Source: Frankia canadensis (GTDB taxonomy: Bacteria > Actinomycetota > Actinomycetes > Frankiales > Frankiaceae). Taken from it: a stretch of 64,000 nucleotides of DNA. Positions 43,319 to 52,158 of the stretch are shown in pieces; within the stretch, counting starts at the first letter, position 1, and the number at the start of each line of letters is the position of its first letter. The stretch spans positions 62,001 to 126,000 of the forward strand of contig NZ_FZMO01000112.1 of NCBI RefSeq assembly GCF_900197875.1, read 5' to 3'. A model generated the notes under the pieces. It did not search any database. It saw nothing but the letters and a program-made list of their open reading frames with translations, and was not told the origin of the DNA. A program made the position numbers and the translations under genes.

Positions 43319-44469
43319 TGTGCCTCCTTCGATCCGGGACGGGCCTGCTGGAGAGGAGGCAGCCCGGCGGTGCGGTGCGCCGCGTCGAGGAAGGAGCGGA
43401 CCAGCGCGGGGTCGGTGTAGTAGGGGTCGCCGGAGCCCGTCCCGGCCCGCCGGCGGCTGTACTCGTACAGCGCGGCCAGCTTCCACAGCGCGAGCGTGGT
43501 GTACCAGGTCAGCCTCGACAGGCTGGGCCCGCCGAGGTCGCGGCCGGTGCGTTCGGCGTAGCGGGCGCCGAGTTCGGCGCGGCTGGGGTATCCGCCCTCG
43601 AGCTGCGCCGTCCCGAGCAGCTGGGTGGGGGTGAGCGGCTCGCCCGGCTCCGGCACGGACGCGAGGAAATAGCCGACGTCGAACAGAGGGTCGCCGATGG
43701 TCGCGAGTTCCCAGTCGAGCACGGCCGCGACCCGGCCCGGCGGGCCCGGCTCGATGATCACATTGCCGATGCGGTAGTCGTTGTGCACGATCGAGGCGCC
43801 TGACTCGGCCGGCGCGTGGTCGCGAAGCCACGCCTCGGCCACGGTGAACTCCGGCGGCAGCGCGCCGTGCGCGTCCGCGACCAGCCGGCCGAGCCGCCGG
43901 ACATGGCGCGCGTTGAACCCCTCGGGCCGGCCGAGATCGTCCAGGTGCCTGGCACGCCAGTCGACCGCGTGGAGTTCGGCCAGAGTGTCGATGAGTGCTT
44001 CGCCTATCTCCCGGCGGGTGGCGGGGGTGTCCAGCGGGGTGGGGGTCGACGTGGTGACGACCGGCCCGCCGGTGAAGCTCATGGCGTAGAAGGGCACGTC
44101 GAGCACCTCGCCCGCCCGCGCGGTCGCGAGGACCGCGGGCACCGGGACCGGCGAGTCGCGCAACGCGGCCACCAGCCGGGCCTCGCGCAGGACATCGTGT
44201 CCGCCGGGCGGCACCGGGGGCGGCGGCGGGCGGCGGATGACGAGCTGGCGGGCGCCGTGGGAGACCAGGTAGGTGAGGTTGGAGTGGCCGTCGCCGATGC
44301 GCCGGGTGCTCACCGGCCCGTCGCAGAGGCCACGCTCAGCGAGGAAACGCTCGAGCCGCGAGCGGGTGGCCGCGTCCCAGTCCCATTCCGGTGCGGTGAC
44401 GTCACCCGCCGCGGCGGCGCCCGGGTGCAGGTCTCGTGGCGGGCTCGTCGCCGCCGCGAGCTCGCTCAT
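43315..44469 (-). CDS. Phosphotransferase (APH/ACAD10-type kinase-like) family protein
   Basis: A 384-residue kinase-like protein. RRIGDGHSNLTYLVSHGARQ forms the glycine-rich nucleotide lid, ASIVHNDYRIGNVIIEP the catalytic loop with its Asp, and AAVLDWELATIGDPLFDVGY the metal-binding DxD region. Members in actinobacterial acyl-CoA loci resemble the N-terminal domain of ACAD10, which phosphorylates 4-hydroxyacyl groups so that an acyl-CoA dehydrogenase partner can eliminate phosphate. A role in handling a hydroxyacyl-CoA here is therefore attractive but unproven. It overlaps both neighbours by four bases in the long minus-strand operon. Confidence 0.85.
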   Translation of the reverse strand: MSELAAATSPPRDLHPGAAAAGDVTAPEWDWDAATRSRLERFLAERGLCDGPVSTRRIGDGHSNLTYLVSHGARQLVIRRPPPPPVPPGGHDVLREARLVAALRDSPVPVPAVLATARAGEVLDVPFYAMSFTGGPVVTTSTPTPLDTPATRREIGEALIDTLAELHAVDWRARHLDDLGRPEGFNARHVRRLGRLVADAHGALPPEFTVAEAWLRDHAPAESGASIVHNDYRIGNVIIEPGPPGRVAAVLDWELATIGDPLFDVGYFLASVPEPGEPLTPTQLLGTAQLEGGYPSRAELGARYAERTGRDLGGPSLSRLTWYTTLALWKLAALYEYSRRRAGTGSGDPYYTDPALVRSFLDAAHRTAGLPPLQQARPGSKEAQ

Positions 44470-45347
44470 CGGCCGGTGAAGACGGCCGGGCGCTTCTCCT
44501 TGAACGCCGCGAGCGCTTCGGGCATGTCCTCGGTGCGGGTCAGCAGCGCCTGGCCGCGGTTCTCCAGCTCCAGAGCCGCGGCATAGGAGGTGATCTCCAG
44601 GTTGCGCTGGATGGCCCGCTTGGACAGTCGGACTCCGCCCGGTGAGTTCGCGGCGATCAGCCGGGCTGTCGCCAGGGTCTCCGCGAGCAGTGACTCGCTG
44701 GGCACGACCCGGTTCGCCAGCCCGATGCGCGCGGCCTCCTCGGCCCCGACCAGTCGACCCGTGTACCCGATCTCGGCCGCCCGGCCCGGCCCGATCAGCC
44801 GCACAAGATTGAAGGAGGTGCCGAGCTCGCCGATGGACAGGCCGACCCGCACGAACGCGGCGCTGAACTTCGCGGTGGGCGCCGCGTAGCGGATGTCGGC
44901 GGCCAGCGCCAGGGCGAGGCCACCACCGGTGGCGGGGCCGTGGACCGCGGCGAGGACGGGGAAGGGCAGATGCCGGATGGCCTGGATGCCCCCGGTGGCG
45001 GTCTCCTGGAACGCGAGGAACTCGCGCACGCCCATCCTGGTGATGACGTCGATCTCGTCGAGGTCGAAGCCGGCGCAGAAGGCCCGGGTTCCCGCGCCGG
45101 TGAGGACGAGGGCCCGCAGACCGCTGTCCCGCAGCGCCAGAGCGGCCGCACCGAACTCGTGGAACATCGTGACGGTCTGGGAGTTCATCCGCTCCGGGCG
45201 GTTGACGCGCAGGACCGCGATGGCGCCGTCGAGCACCTCGATGGCGAGTGTCTCGAACTCGGGCAGCGCCAGGGCGGCGACGCTCGGCGCCGCCTCCCTC
45301 GGCGCCGCCTCCCCCGGTAAAGCTGTCCCGTTCACTGTGCTGGCCAC
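44466..45347 (-). CDS. Enoyl-CoA hydratase/isomerase family protein
   Basis: A 293-residue crotonase. An Ala/Pro-rich leader of about 35 residues precedes LRVNRPERMNSQTVTMFHEF, the oxyanion segments AFCAGFDLDEID and PATGGGLALALAADIR, and AAFVRVGLSIGELGTSFNLV. Classical GGGxE and PE glutamates are missing; the Glu in GELG may substitute. GTG 45347 is preferred, with GGAG nine bases upstream and only four bases after the upstream stop; an ATG at 45386 would overlap the neighbour. It is clearly paralogous to the next gene upstream, with near-identical EITSYAAALELENRGQALL and EVGSYAAALELENRGQALL regions. Confidence 0.87.
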   Translation of the reverse strand: MASTVNGTALPGEAAPREAAPSVAALALPEFETLAIEVLDGAIAVLRVNRPERMNSQTVTMFHEFGAAALALRDSGLRALVLTGAGTRAFCAGFDLDEIDVITRMGVREFLAFQETATGGIQAIRHLPFPVLAAVHGPATGGGLALALAADIRYAAPTAKFSAAFVRVGLSIGELGTSFNLVRLIGPGRAAEIGYTGRLVGAEEAARIGLANRVVPSESLLAETLATARLIAANSPGGVRLSKRAIQRNLEITSYAAALELENRGQALLTRTEDMPEALAAFKEKRPAVFTGR

Positions 45348-45351
45348 GGTG

Positions 45352-46158
45352 TCAATCTCCTCTGAAGACAGGCGTGCGCTTTTCACGGAAGGCGGCCAGT
45401 GCCTCGGGCATGTCCTGGCTGCGGGTCAGCAGCGCCTGACCACGGTTCTCGAGCTCGAGCGCGGCCGCGTAGGAACCGACCTCGAGGTTGGCCTGCAACG
45501 CCCGCTTGGACAACTGCACGCCGCCGGGCGAGTTCGCGACGATCTGCTCGGTGAGGCGGAAGACGTCGTCCAGCAGGCCGCCGGACTCGCTCACCTGGTT
45601 GACGAGCCCGATGTGCTCGGCTTCGCGCGCGTCGACCAGGCGGCCCGTGAAGCAGATCTCGCTGGCGACAGCCGGCCCGACCAGCCGGGTGAGCAGCCAG
45701 GAAACCCCCAGGTCCCCGGCCGACAGCCCGATGCGCACGAACGCCGCGTTGAACTTCGCCTCCGGCGACGCCAGCCGGATGTCCGCCGCGAGCGCGAGCG
45801 AGAGCCCGCCGCCGGCGGCCGGACCGTTGACGGCCGCGACGACCGGCACCTTCAGTGATCGGATCGCCAGCAGCGCCCGCGCCGCGCGCTCCTGCTGGTC
45901 GAGCATGCCCAACGCGCCCAGACCGGGTAGTCCGTCGGCGGCGGCCAGGTCGAAGCCCGCGCAGAAGGCACGGCCGGCACCGGTGATGACCAGGACCCGC
46001 GCGCGGCTGTCCGCGTCGAGCCGCCGGGCGAACGCCTCCAGCTCGACGAACATCGTGTCGGTCATGGCGTTGTAGCGGTCCGGCCGGTTCAGCGTGAGCA
46101 GCACGACGCCCGGCCGCGGTTCGTCGGTCAGGAAGGTCTCGTAGGTCGGCGTCGTCAT
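45352..46158 (-). CDS. Enoyl-CoA hydratase/isomerase family protein
   Basis: A 268-residue crotonase with LLTLNRPDRYNAMTDTMFVE, AFCAGFDLAAADGLPG, NGPAAGGGLSLALAADIRLA, FNAAFVRIGLSAGDLGVSWL and the conserved C-terminal EALAAFREKRTPVFRGD. Like its neighbours at 44466 and 2456 it lacks the two classical catalytic Glu residues and has Asp in GDLG. ATG 46158 has a strong AGGAGGC. A 106-bp gap separates it from the BadK-like hydratase upstream, where an internal promoter is possible, though I see no operator-like site. Hydratase, isomerase or hydrolase activity cannot be distinguished. Confidence 0.88.
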   Translation of the reverse strand: MTTPTYETFLTDEPRPGVVLLTLNRPDRYNAMTDTMFVELEAFARRLDADSRARVLVITGAGRAFCAGFDLAAADGLPGLGALGMLDQQERAARALLAIRSLKVPVVAAVNGPAAGGGLSLALAADIRLASPEAKFNAAFVRIGLSAGDLGVSWLLTRLVGPAVASEICFTGRLVDAREAEHIGLVNQVSESGGLLDDVFRLTEQIVANSPGGVQLSKRALQANLEVGSYAAALELENRGQALLTRSQDMPEALAAFREKRTPVFRGD

Positions 46159-46264
46159 CTGTCCGCCTCCTGTCATCGGTGACGAGCGGTTCGTCGAAGG
46201 TGAGTGGCCCAGTGGCCTAGTGGCCCCGGGAGCGCGGCCGGGGCGGGACATCTGGCGGATCCGC

Positions 46265-47125
46265 TCAGGCGAAGCGGGGCCGCCGCTTGTCGACGAACGC
46301 CCGGATGCCCTCGGCCGCCTCGCCGGTCTCGAACAGTTCCTGCTCCTGTTCGACCTCGTAGCGGAACCCCTCGGCGAGGGGGAGGTCGCCGGCGGCGTCC
46401 ACGGTGCGCACGACCGCGAGCTGTGCGGGCAGCGACGGGCCGATCAGCTCCGCCGCCAGGGCCAGCGCGCCGCGCTCGCCGCCGCCGTCCTCGTCGACGA
46501 ACCGGTCGACAAGCCCGATCGCCTGGGCCTCGCTGGCCGGCACCCGGCGAGCGGTCAGCATGATGTCGAGCGCGTGCGAACGTCCGACGAGGCGGGTCAG
46601 CCGTTGGGTGCCGCCGGCTCCGGGGATCAGTCCGATCTTCACCTCGGGCAGGCCGAGCGCGGCCCGGGGGCCGGCGACCCGCAGCGTGCAGGCCATCGCG
46701 AGTTCGAGCCCGCCGCCCAGCGCCAGTCCGTCGATCGCGGCGATCGACAGGAACGGAGCCGCCGCGAACCGGTCGTTGACGGCGCGCATCAGGTCGCCGT
46801 AGGCGGTGAACGACGCGGCGTCGATCGTGGCGAGGTGCTTGATGTCGGCGCCCGCGGCGAAGAAGCCGCGCAGGGCGGAGGTGACGACCACGACCTTGAT
46901 GTCGCCCGCCGCTTCGGCGTGGTCGATGGCGCGGTGCAGACCCTCGAGCAGCGGCACGCCCAGAGCGTTGGCGGGTGGGCGGGCCATCGTGACGACCTGG
47001 ATGCCCGGCGCGTGCGTCCGCCACGTCACGACCTGGTCCGCCGCGTCGTTCATCCCGGCTGGCTGGGCGGACGCCGTCGCCGCTGGTGAGGTGGGTACGG
47101 CTGGTGTGGTGGGCATTGTCATCAA
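46265..47125 (-). CDS. Enoyl-CoA hydratase, BadK/crotonase type with both catalytic Glu
   Basis: A 286-residue crotonase that keeps both glutamates: [20 protein letters not shown] (first Glu) and [20 protein letters not shown] (second Glu), and [12 protein letters not shown] for the oxyanion hole. It resembles BadK, the cyclohex-1-enecarboxyl-CoA hydratase, as well as general crotonases (both share [18 protein letters not shown]). It overlaps the BadH-like dehydrogenase gene by four bases, so its product, a 2-hydroxyacyl-ring-CoA, could be oxidised directly by the neighbour. A leader of about 25 Ala/Thr/Pro residues may be dispensable; the internal Met25 is an alternative start. Confidence 0.88.
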   Translation of the reverse strand: MMTMPTTPAVPTSPAATASAQPAGMNDAADQVVTWRTHAPGIQVVTMARPPANALGVPLLEGLHRAIDHAEAAGDIKVVVVTSALRGFFAAGADIKHLATIDAASFTAYGDLMRAVNDRFAAAPFLSIAAIDGLALGGGLELAMACTLRVAGPRAALGLPEVKIGLIPGAGGTQRLTRLVGRSHALDIMLTARRVPASEAQAIGLVDRFVDEDGGGERGALALAAELIGPSLPAQLAVVRTVDAAGDLPLAEGFRYEVEQEQELFETGEAAEGIRAFVDKRRPRFA

Positions 47126-47886
47126 GCCATCGTCAGGCCGCCGGAGACCGACAGCGTCTGCCCGGTGACGAAGCCGGCGCCGTCGGAGGCGAGGAACGCC
47201 ACGGCGGGTCCGACATCCTCGGGGGTGCCCAGTCGCCGCATCGGCACCGCGCGCGTCATGCCGGCGATCACCTTCTCGGCGTCGGCACCTCCCTGGCCCC
47301 GCTGCGCGAAGGCACGCAGCGCCGGTGTGTCGGTCGGACCGGGGCAGACGGTGTTGACCGTGACGCCCTTGGTCGCGACCTCGCGGGCCAGCGTCTTGGT
47401 GAACGCGATGATCCCGCCCTTGGCGCCGGAGTAGACGGCCTCCAGGGAGGAACCCACCCGGCCGGCGTCAGAGCCGATGTTGATGACCCGGCCGAAACGG
47501 CGCTCGATCATCCCCGGCAGGACGGCCTGGATGACCCGCAGCGCACCCTTGAAGTTGATGTCGAGGATCTTGTCCCAGAACTCCTCGGTGGTCGCCACGA
47601 ACGGCATGAAGTCGTCCCACCCGGCGTTGTTGACGACAACCTCGACGGGCCCGAGACCGGCCTCGACCGTCTCGACCGCCGCGTGCACGGAACCTGTGTC
47701 GGTGACGTTGATCTCGACGGGGATCGCGGTTCCACTCACCGCGGTGATCTCCTTCGCGGTGCGGGCCGCGACGTCGGCGTTCAGGTCGGCGACAGCGACC
47801 TGGAACCCGGCCTCGACCAGCGAGGCCGCGATGCCCCGGCCGATTCCCTGCGCTGCACCGGTGACGAGGGCAACACGGTTGGTCAT
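47122..47886 (-). CDS. badH: 2-Hydroxycyclohexanecarboxyl-CoA dehydrogenase-like SDR (BadH type)
   Basis: A 254-residue classical SDR: RVALVTGAAQGIGRGIA, NNAGWDDFMPF, Ser139 in INIGSDAGRVGSSLEAVY, Tyr152 and Lys156 in VYSGAKGG, TVCPGPTDTPAL and GFVTGQTLSVSGGLTM. The stretches NNAGWD, AVLPGMIERRFGR, SDAGRVGSSLEAVY and the C-terminal LSVSGGLTM are those of BadH, which oxidises 2-hydroxycyclohexanecarboxyl-CoA to the 2-keto ester cleaved by BadI; ordinary FabG-like SDRs lack them. AGGAG precedes ATG 47886. Its coupling to a BadK-like hydratase supports the assignment. The real ring may be substituted. Confidence 0.85.
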   Translation of the reverse strand: MTNRVALVTGAAQGIGRGIAASLVEAGFQVAVADLNADVAARTAKEITAVSGTAIPVEINVTDTGSVHAAVETVEAGLGPVEVVVNNAGWDDFMPFVATTEEFWDKILDINFKGALRVIQAVLPGMIERRFGRVINIGSDAGRVGSSLEAVYSGAKGGIIAFTKTLAREVATKGVTVNTVCPGPTDTPALRAFAQRGQGGADAEKVIAGMTRAVPMRRLGTPEDVGPAVAFLASDGAGFVTGQTLSVSGGLTMA

Positions 47887-47950
47887 GAACAACTCCTGTG
47901 AGTCCTGGGGAGTGGTGTGGTCGGTGGGCCGTCGGGAGCAGGGGTGACGC

Positions 47951-48916
47951 TCAGCAGACGACGCGGTGGTCGGCGGGCAGCGCGTGCCACGGGATCGGGC
48001 CGGCGACGATCGAGTGACTGGTGAGCCGGCGGCCCAGGGTGGCCTGGGCGTCCCGCGCCGCGTCGACCAGCGCGGGCAGGTCGACGCCGGTCTCCACGCC
48101 CATCTCGTGGAACATGCTGACCAGATCCTCGGTGGCGATGTTGCCGGTGGAACCGGCCGGGACCGGGCAGCCGCCGAGCTCGCCGAAGCTGGACTCGAAG
48201 CTGCCGCAGCCTGCTTCCAGCGCGGCGTAGGCGTTGGCCAGGCCCTGGCCGCGGGTGTTGTGGAAGTGCGCGGTGACCTCGACACCGGGTAGCCGGTCGA
48301 GCGCCGCGGCGAAGAACCGCCCGGCGTAGGCTGGGTTCGCCATCCCGGTCGTGTCGCCGAACCCCACCTCGACCGCGCCGGCCTGCGCGAACTGCTCGGC
48401 GAGGTCCAGCACCCGCTCCATCGGGACCGGCCCCTCGTAGGGGCAGCCGAAGGCGGTGGCGATGACGGCGCACAGCCGCAGGCCCTCGGTGCGGATCCGG
48501 GCGGCCATCACAGCCACGTCCGCCATCGTCTGCTCGACGGTCCGGTTGATGTTGCGCTGGTTGTGGGTCTGGGAGGCACTGACGAACAGCGCGACGGACT
48601 CGAACAGCCCACGGTGGCGCAGAGCGTTGTCGAGCCCGCGGCTGTTCGGGATCAGCACCATGCGCTCCACACCCGCGGGCAGATCGACTCCGCGCAGCAC
48701 CTCGACCCCGTCGGCGAGCTGTGGGATGATGTCCGGTCGCACGAAGCTGGCGATCTCGATCCGGGCCAGCCCGGCGCGGCCCAGAGCGTTGATCAGTCTG
48801 ATCTTGTCGGCGGTGGGGACGGTCTCCGGCTCGTTCTGGAAACCGTCGCGCGGGCCGACCTCGCGGATGTGTACCCGGCGCTGCTCGCCCGGGGTGGCGT
48901 TCGGGTAGACGGTCAT
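47951..48916 (-). CDS. Hydroxymethylglutaryl-CoA lyase-type enzyme
   Basis: A 321-residue TIM-barrel lyase with HIREVGPRDGFQNEPETVPT, ATAFGCPYEGPVP, GFGDTTGMANPAYAGRFF, the metal-binding HFHNTRGQGLANAYAALEAG and GGCPVPAGSTGNIATEDLV with the active-site Cys of the family. It cleaves a 3-hydroxy-3-alkylglutaryl-CoA or a similar beta-hydroxy-beta-branched acyl-CoA to acetyl-CoA and a keto acid. It is paralogous to the fragment at 1-155. It overlaps the CoA-transferase stop by four bases and lies directly upstream of the BadH-like gene, so the ring pathway probably produces a branched 3-hydroxyacyl-CoA. Confidence 0.9.
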   Translation of the reverse strand: MTVYPNATPGEQRRVHIREVGPRDGFQNEPETVPTADKIRLINALGRAGLARIEIASFVRPDIIPQLADGVEVLRGVDLPAGVERMVLIPNSRGLDNALRHRGLFESVALFVSASQTHNQRNINRTVEQTMADVAVMAARIRTEGLRLCAVIATAFGCPYEGPVPMERVLDLAEQFAQAGAVEVGFGDTTGMANPAYAGRFFAAALDRLPGVEVTAHFHNTRGQGLANAYAALEAGCGSFESSFGELGGCPVPAGSTGNIATEDLVSMFHEMGVETGVDLPALVDAARDAQATLGRRLTSHSIVAGPIPWHALPADHRVVC

Positions 48917-50151
48917 CGGAGATCCTCCTGCTCCGTGAGGCTTCTGTGTAGCGACTCCTGATGCTGGGGCGCGGCGATCCGGATCAGGCGCCGAGCGCGT
49001 TCGGTCACCGTCTGCCCGGTCAGGAGGGCGACCCCGTGTTCGGTGACGACCGCGTCCACGTCGACGCGGGCGGTCGTGACCACCCGCCCGTGCAGCACGG
49101 GCGTGATCGTCGACTCGCCGCCCGACTCCGAGCGCAGCGCGATCACCGAGCGTGCCCCGGTCAGCGACGCCGCCCGGCTGAAGTCGACCTGGCCCCCGAC
49201 CGCTCCGATGTGGACGCCGCGGCGGATCTCCGCGCCGACCTGGCCGAGCAGGTCAACCTCGATGGCGGAGTTGACCGAGACCAGCGACCGCAGACGGGAG
49301 AGCACCTCCGGGGCGTGGGTGTAGCTGGCCGCCCGGAACTCGACCGGGAAGTCGGCGAGCCGGTCGTAGAGGGACGTCGACCCGAGCGCCGCTCCGGTGA
49401 CGACCAGACCTCGGTCGATCTCCTTGCGGGCGCCGGTCACCACGCCCTTCTCGACCAGGTCGAGCACGCCGTCCGTGATCATGCCGCTGTGGATGCCCAG
49501 GTCGGTGTGGGTGGCGAGGGCTTCGAGCACCGCCGCGGGAAGCGTTCCGACGCCGATCTGCACCGTGTCTGCGTCGCGGATGAGACCGGCGACATGTTCG
49601 GCGATGGCCCTGTCGACGGTGTCCGGTTCCCGGGGGACCGCCTCGAGCAGCGGGCGATCCGTCTCGACTGTCGCCGCGAACGCGTCGAGCGCGAGTCTGG
49701 GCGCGCCTCGGGTCGCGGGCATCCGGTGATTGATCTCGGCCAGCAGGAGCCGGGCGTGCGGCAGCGCGTCGGCGATGTACTCGACACCGATCCCCAGTGA
49801 CACCATCCCGTCGGCATCCGGTGCCGAGACCTGCAGCAGGCCGACGTCGCAGGGCAGCATGCGGGTGGCGAACATCCGCGGGAGCGAGGAGTAGTGGCAC
49901 GGCACGACATCGAGGCGACCGTGGCGGCTCAGGGACCGAAGCTCACCGAGCCCGCCGTAGGACAGGACTGTCAGCTCGTCTGGCAGCTCCCGGGTCAACC
50001 GCCCGTTCCAGGTCAGGCCGCAGAAGGCCCGCACGGGACCGATCGAGGCGATCTGGTCGAGCAGCGCGTCGACCAGCACCGATGGCTCCGCGCCCGCCTG
50101 TCCCCACCAGACGCCGTCGTCAGGCCGCAGGTATGACGTGAAGTCGATCAT
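48913..50151 (-). CDS. Acetyl-CoA hydrolase/4-hydroxybutyrate-type CoA-transferase
   Basis: A 412-residue class I CoA-transferase family protein. Landmarks are CDVGLLQVSAPDADGMVSLG, ADTVQIGVGTLPAAVLEALA, the HSGMITDGVLDLVEKGVV segment, SVNSAIEVDLLGQVGAEI carrying the Glu that forms the CoA thioester, and GGQVDFSRAASLTGARSVIA. It would move CoA between an acyl-CoA and a small acid, conserving the thioester energy, or hydrolyse it. ATG 50151 overlaps the thiolase stop (ATGA), and its own stop overlaps the lyase start, so it is embedded in the operon. The donor and acceptor are unknown. Confidence 0.88.
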   Translation of the reverse strand: MIDFTSYLRPDDGVWWGQAGAEPSVLVDALLDQIASIGPVRAFCGLTWNGRLTRELPDELTVLSYGGLGELRSLSRHGRLDVVPCHYSSLPRMFATRMLPCDVGLLQVSAPDADGMVSLGIGVEYIADALPHARLLLAEINHRMPATRGAPRLALDAFAATVETDRPLLEAVPREPDTVDRAIAEHVAGLIRDADTVQIGVGTLPAAVLEALATHTDLGIHSGMITDGVLDLVEKGVVTGARKEIDRGLVVTGAALGSTSLYDRLADFPVEFRAASYTHAPEVLSRLRSLVSVNSAIEVDLLGQVGAEIRRGVHIGAVGGQVDFSRAASLTGARSVIALRSESGGESTITPVLHGRVVTTARVDVDAVVTEHGVALLTGQTVTERARRLIRIAAPQHQESLHRSLTEQEDLR

Positions 50152-51362
50152 CCCGCGACCCGCTGGATCAGCGTCGCGGTGCCCAGGCCGCCGCCGCAGC
50201 ACATCGTGACCAGCCCCAGCTCGACGTCGCGCCGCTCCATCTCGGCGAGCAGCGTGGCGAACAGGCGCGCTCCGGTCGCGCCGACCGGATGGCCGAGCGC
50301 GATCGCCCCGCCATTGACGTTGACCCGGTCCATGTCCGGCCGCAGCTCGGCTTCCCAGGCCAGCACCACAGAGCTGAAAGCCTCGTTGATCTCGATCAGG
50401 TCGATGTCGTCGATGGTCAGGCCGTTGCGTTCGAGCAGTTTGCGGGTGGCGGGGATCGGCCCGGTGAGCATGATGACCGGGTCGACGCCGACGGTCGTCT
50501 GATCAAGGACGCGGGCGCGAGGGGCCAGACCGTGCTCGGTGGCCGCGCGGGGCGACGCCAGCAGCACGCCGGCAGCCCCGTCGCAGATCGGTGACGATGA
50601 CCCGGCGGTCACCCGGCCCTGCGCCGGGGGCCGGAAGACCGGCTTCAGGCCGGCCAGGATCTCGGTCGTCGTGCCGGGCCGGATCGTCTGGTCGCTCGCC
50701 CGGCGGGTGCCGTCCAGGTCGAGCGGAATCATCTCTCGCTCGAAGTGCCCGGCCTCGACCGCGGTGGCCGCCAGCGCGTGCGAGCGTGCCGCGAACTCGT
50801 CCATCTCGGCCCGCGAGATGCTCCAGCGGTCGGCGATCAGCTCGGCGCTCTCACCCTGCGGCACGAAGTCGTAGCGGTCGCGCAGCGCGGGCGGCCACGG
50901 GTCGCCGTAGAGCTCGGAGATCCGGGCGGGCGAGTCCATCGGAACGTGGTGCATGTGCTCGACCCCGCCGGCGAGGACGATGTCGTGCGTGCCGGACGAG
51001 ACGAGGGCGGCGGCCATCTCCACCGCGGTCTGCGCGCTGCCGCAGCGCCGGTCGAGCACGGTGGCGGGCACCCGCGGCGGGTAGCCGGCCTGCAGCCAGG
51101 CGTTGCGGGCGATGTTGCGTGACTGTTCCCCGAAGGGGGCCGTGCAGCCGACCACGAGGTCCTCGACCACGTCCGGGGCGAGCCCGGCGGCGGTGAGCAG
51201 GGACGAGTAGACCGTGCCGAGCATCTCGTTCGGGTGGACGTCGCGGTACCAGCCGCGCTTGGGGTGGGAGCGGCCGATCGGTGTACGCAGTGCCTCGACG
51301 ATCAGCGCGTCCCGCCCGGTCGAGGCGAAGGGGGAGTCGCCGTGCGCGCGAGAGGTCGGCAT
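50148..51362 (-). CDS. Thiolase (acetyl-CoA acyltransferase)
   Basis: A 404-residue thiolase. Cys107 in LDRRCGSAQTAVEMAAALV is the acyl-enzyme nucleophile, LIEINEAFSSVVLAWE supplies the NEAF motif, NVNGGAIALGHPVGATGARL the catalytic His, and LVTMCCGGGLGTATLIQR the second Cys. All residues required for degradative thiolysis are present. It releases acetyl-CoA, or propionyl-CoA from branched chains, from 3-oxoacyl-CoA. Two bases separate its start from the SDR stop and its own stop overlaps the CoA-transferase. The first 15 residues are a loosely conserved leader. Confidence 0.94.
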   Translation of the reverse strand: MPTSRAHGDSPFASTGRDALIVEALRTPIGRSHPKRGWYRDVHPNEMLGTVYSSLLTAAGLAPDVVEDLVVGCTAPFGEQSRNIARNAWLQAGYPPRVPATVLDRRCGSAQTAVEMAAALVSSGTHDIVLAGGVEHMHHVPMDSPARISELYGDPWPPALRDRYDFVPQGESAELIADRWSISRAEMDEFAARSHALAATAVEAGHFEREMIPLDLDGTRRASDQTIRPGTTTEILAGLKPVFRPPAQGRVTAGSSSPICDGAAGVLLASPRAATEHGLAPRARVLDQTTVGVDPVIMLTGPIPATRKLLERNGLTIDDIDLIEINEAFSSVVLAWEAELRPDMDRVNVNGGAIALGHPVGATGARLFATLLAEMERRDVELGLVTMCCGGGLGTATLIQRVAG

Positions 51363-51363
51363 C

Positions 51364-52158
51364 TCACATCACCGTCCCGCCGTCGACGGCGAGCACCTGA
51401 CCGGTGATGTAGGAGGCCGCGTCGGAGGCGAAGAACACGAAGCTGGCGGCGATTTCCGCGGGCTCGGCCCAGCGTCCGAGGGGCACCCGGGCCAGCGTGA
51501 GCGCGGCGAGCTTCTCGTTGCCCCGGATGTTCGCTGTCATCGAGGTCGCCGCGAGCGGCGCGAGCGCGTTCACGGTGATACGCCGCCGGGCGAGCTCACG
51601 GGCGAGTGACTTGGTGACTCCCAGGACACCGGCCTTGGCGGCACTGTAGTTGACCTGTCCGATCGTGCCGACCAGGCCGGCGGCGGAGGTGACGTTGATG
51701 ATCCGCCCGGTCCCGTCATCGGGCAGGAACGGCAGCGCGGCCTGGCTGACCGTGAAGGTCCCGCCCAGGTGGATGGCGACCACCCGCTCGAACTGGCCGG
51801 GCTCCATCTTGTCGAACATCGCCGGCGCGATGGCGCCCGCGTTGTTCACGACGATGTTGAGGGTGCCGCCGCCGAGGTCGGCGGCCTGTTCGGCCGCGGC
51901 CCGGGCCGCGTCGGCGTCACGGACGTCGAGCACGGCCGACCCGGCACGGCCGCCAGCGGTGACGATGCCGGCCGCGACGGCCGCCGCGGCGTCCTTGTCG
52001 ACATCGGTTACCAGTACCGCCGAGCCGGCCCGCGCGAACGCGTGGGCGACGGCGGCACCGATGCCGTTGCCCGCGCCGGTGACGAGGGCTGACCGGCCCG
52101 CCAGGGAGAACGATGACGTCGATGGCCCCGGTGTCGGTGTGGGGCTGGCGGCCGGCAT
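51364..52158 (-). CDS. Short-chain dehydrogenase/reductase (3-hydroxyacyl-CoA dehydrogenase-like)
   Basis: A 264-residue classical SDR with SALVTGAGNGIGAAVAHAFA, VVNNAGAIAPAMFDKM, INVTSAAGLVGTIGQVNYSA running into AKAGVLGVTKSLA (Tyr-Lys pair), and YITGQVLAVDGGTVM at the C terminus. It is FabG/HSD10-like and in this operon would oxidise a 3-hydroxyacyl-CoA to the 3-oxo ester used by the adjacent thiolase. ATG 52158 overlaps the acyl-CoA dehydrogenase stop; GAGGAG is upstream. An 18-residue Pro/Thr/Ser leader precedes the fold. Confidence 0.9.
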   Translation of the reverse strand: MPAASPTPTPGPSTSSFSLAGRSALVTGAGNGIGAAVAHAFARAGSAVLVTDVDKDAAAAVAAGIVTAGGRAGSAVLDVRDADAARAAAEQAADLGGGTLNIVVNNAGAIAPAMFDKMEPGQFERVVAIHLGGTFTVSQAALPFLPDDGTGRIINVTSAAGLVGTIGQVNYSAAKAGVLGVTKSLARELARRRITVNALAPLAATSMTANIRGNEKLAALTLARVPLGRWAEPAEIAASFVFFASDAASYITGQVLAVDGGTVM

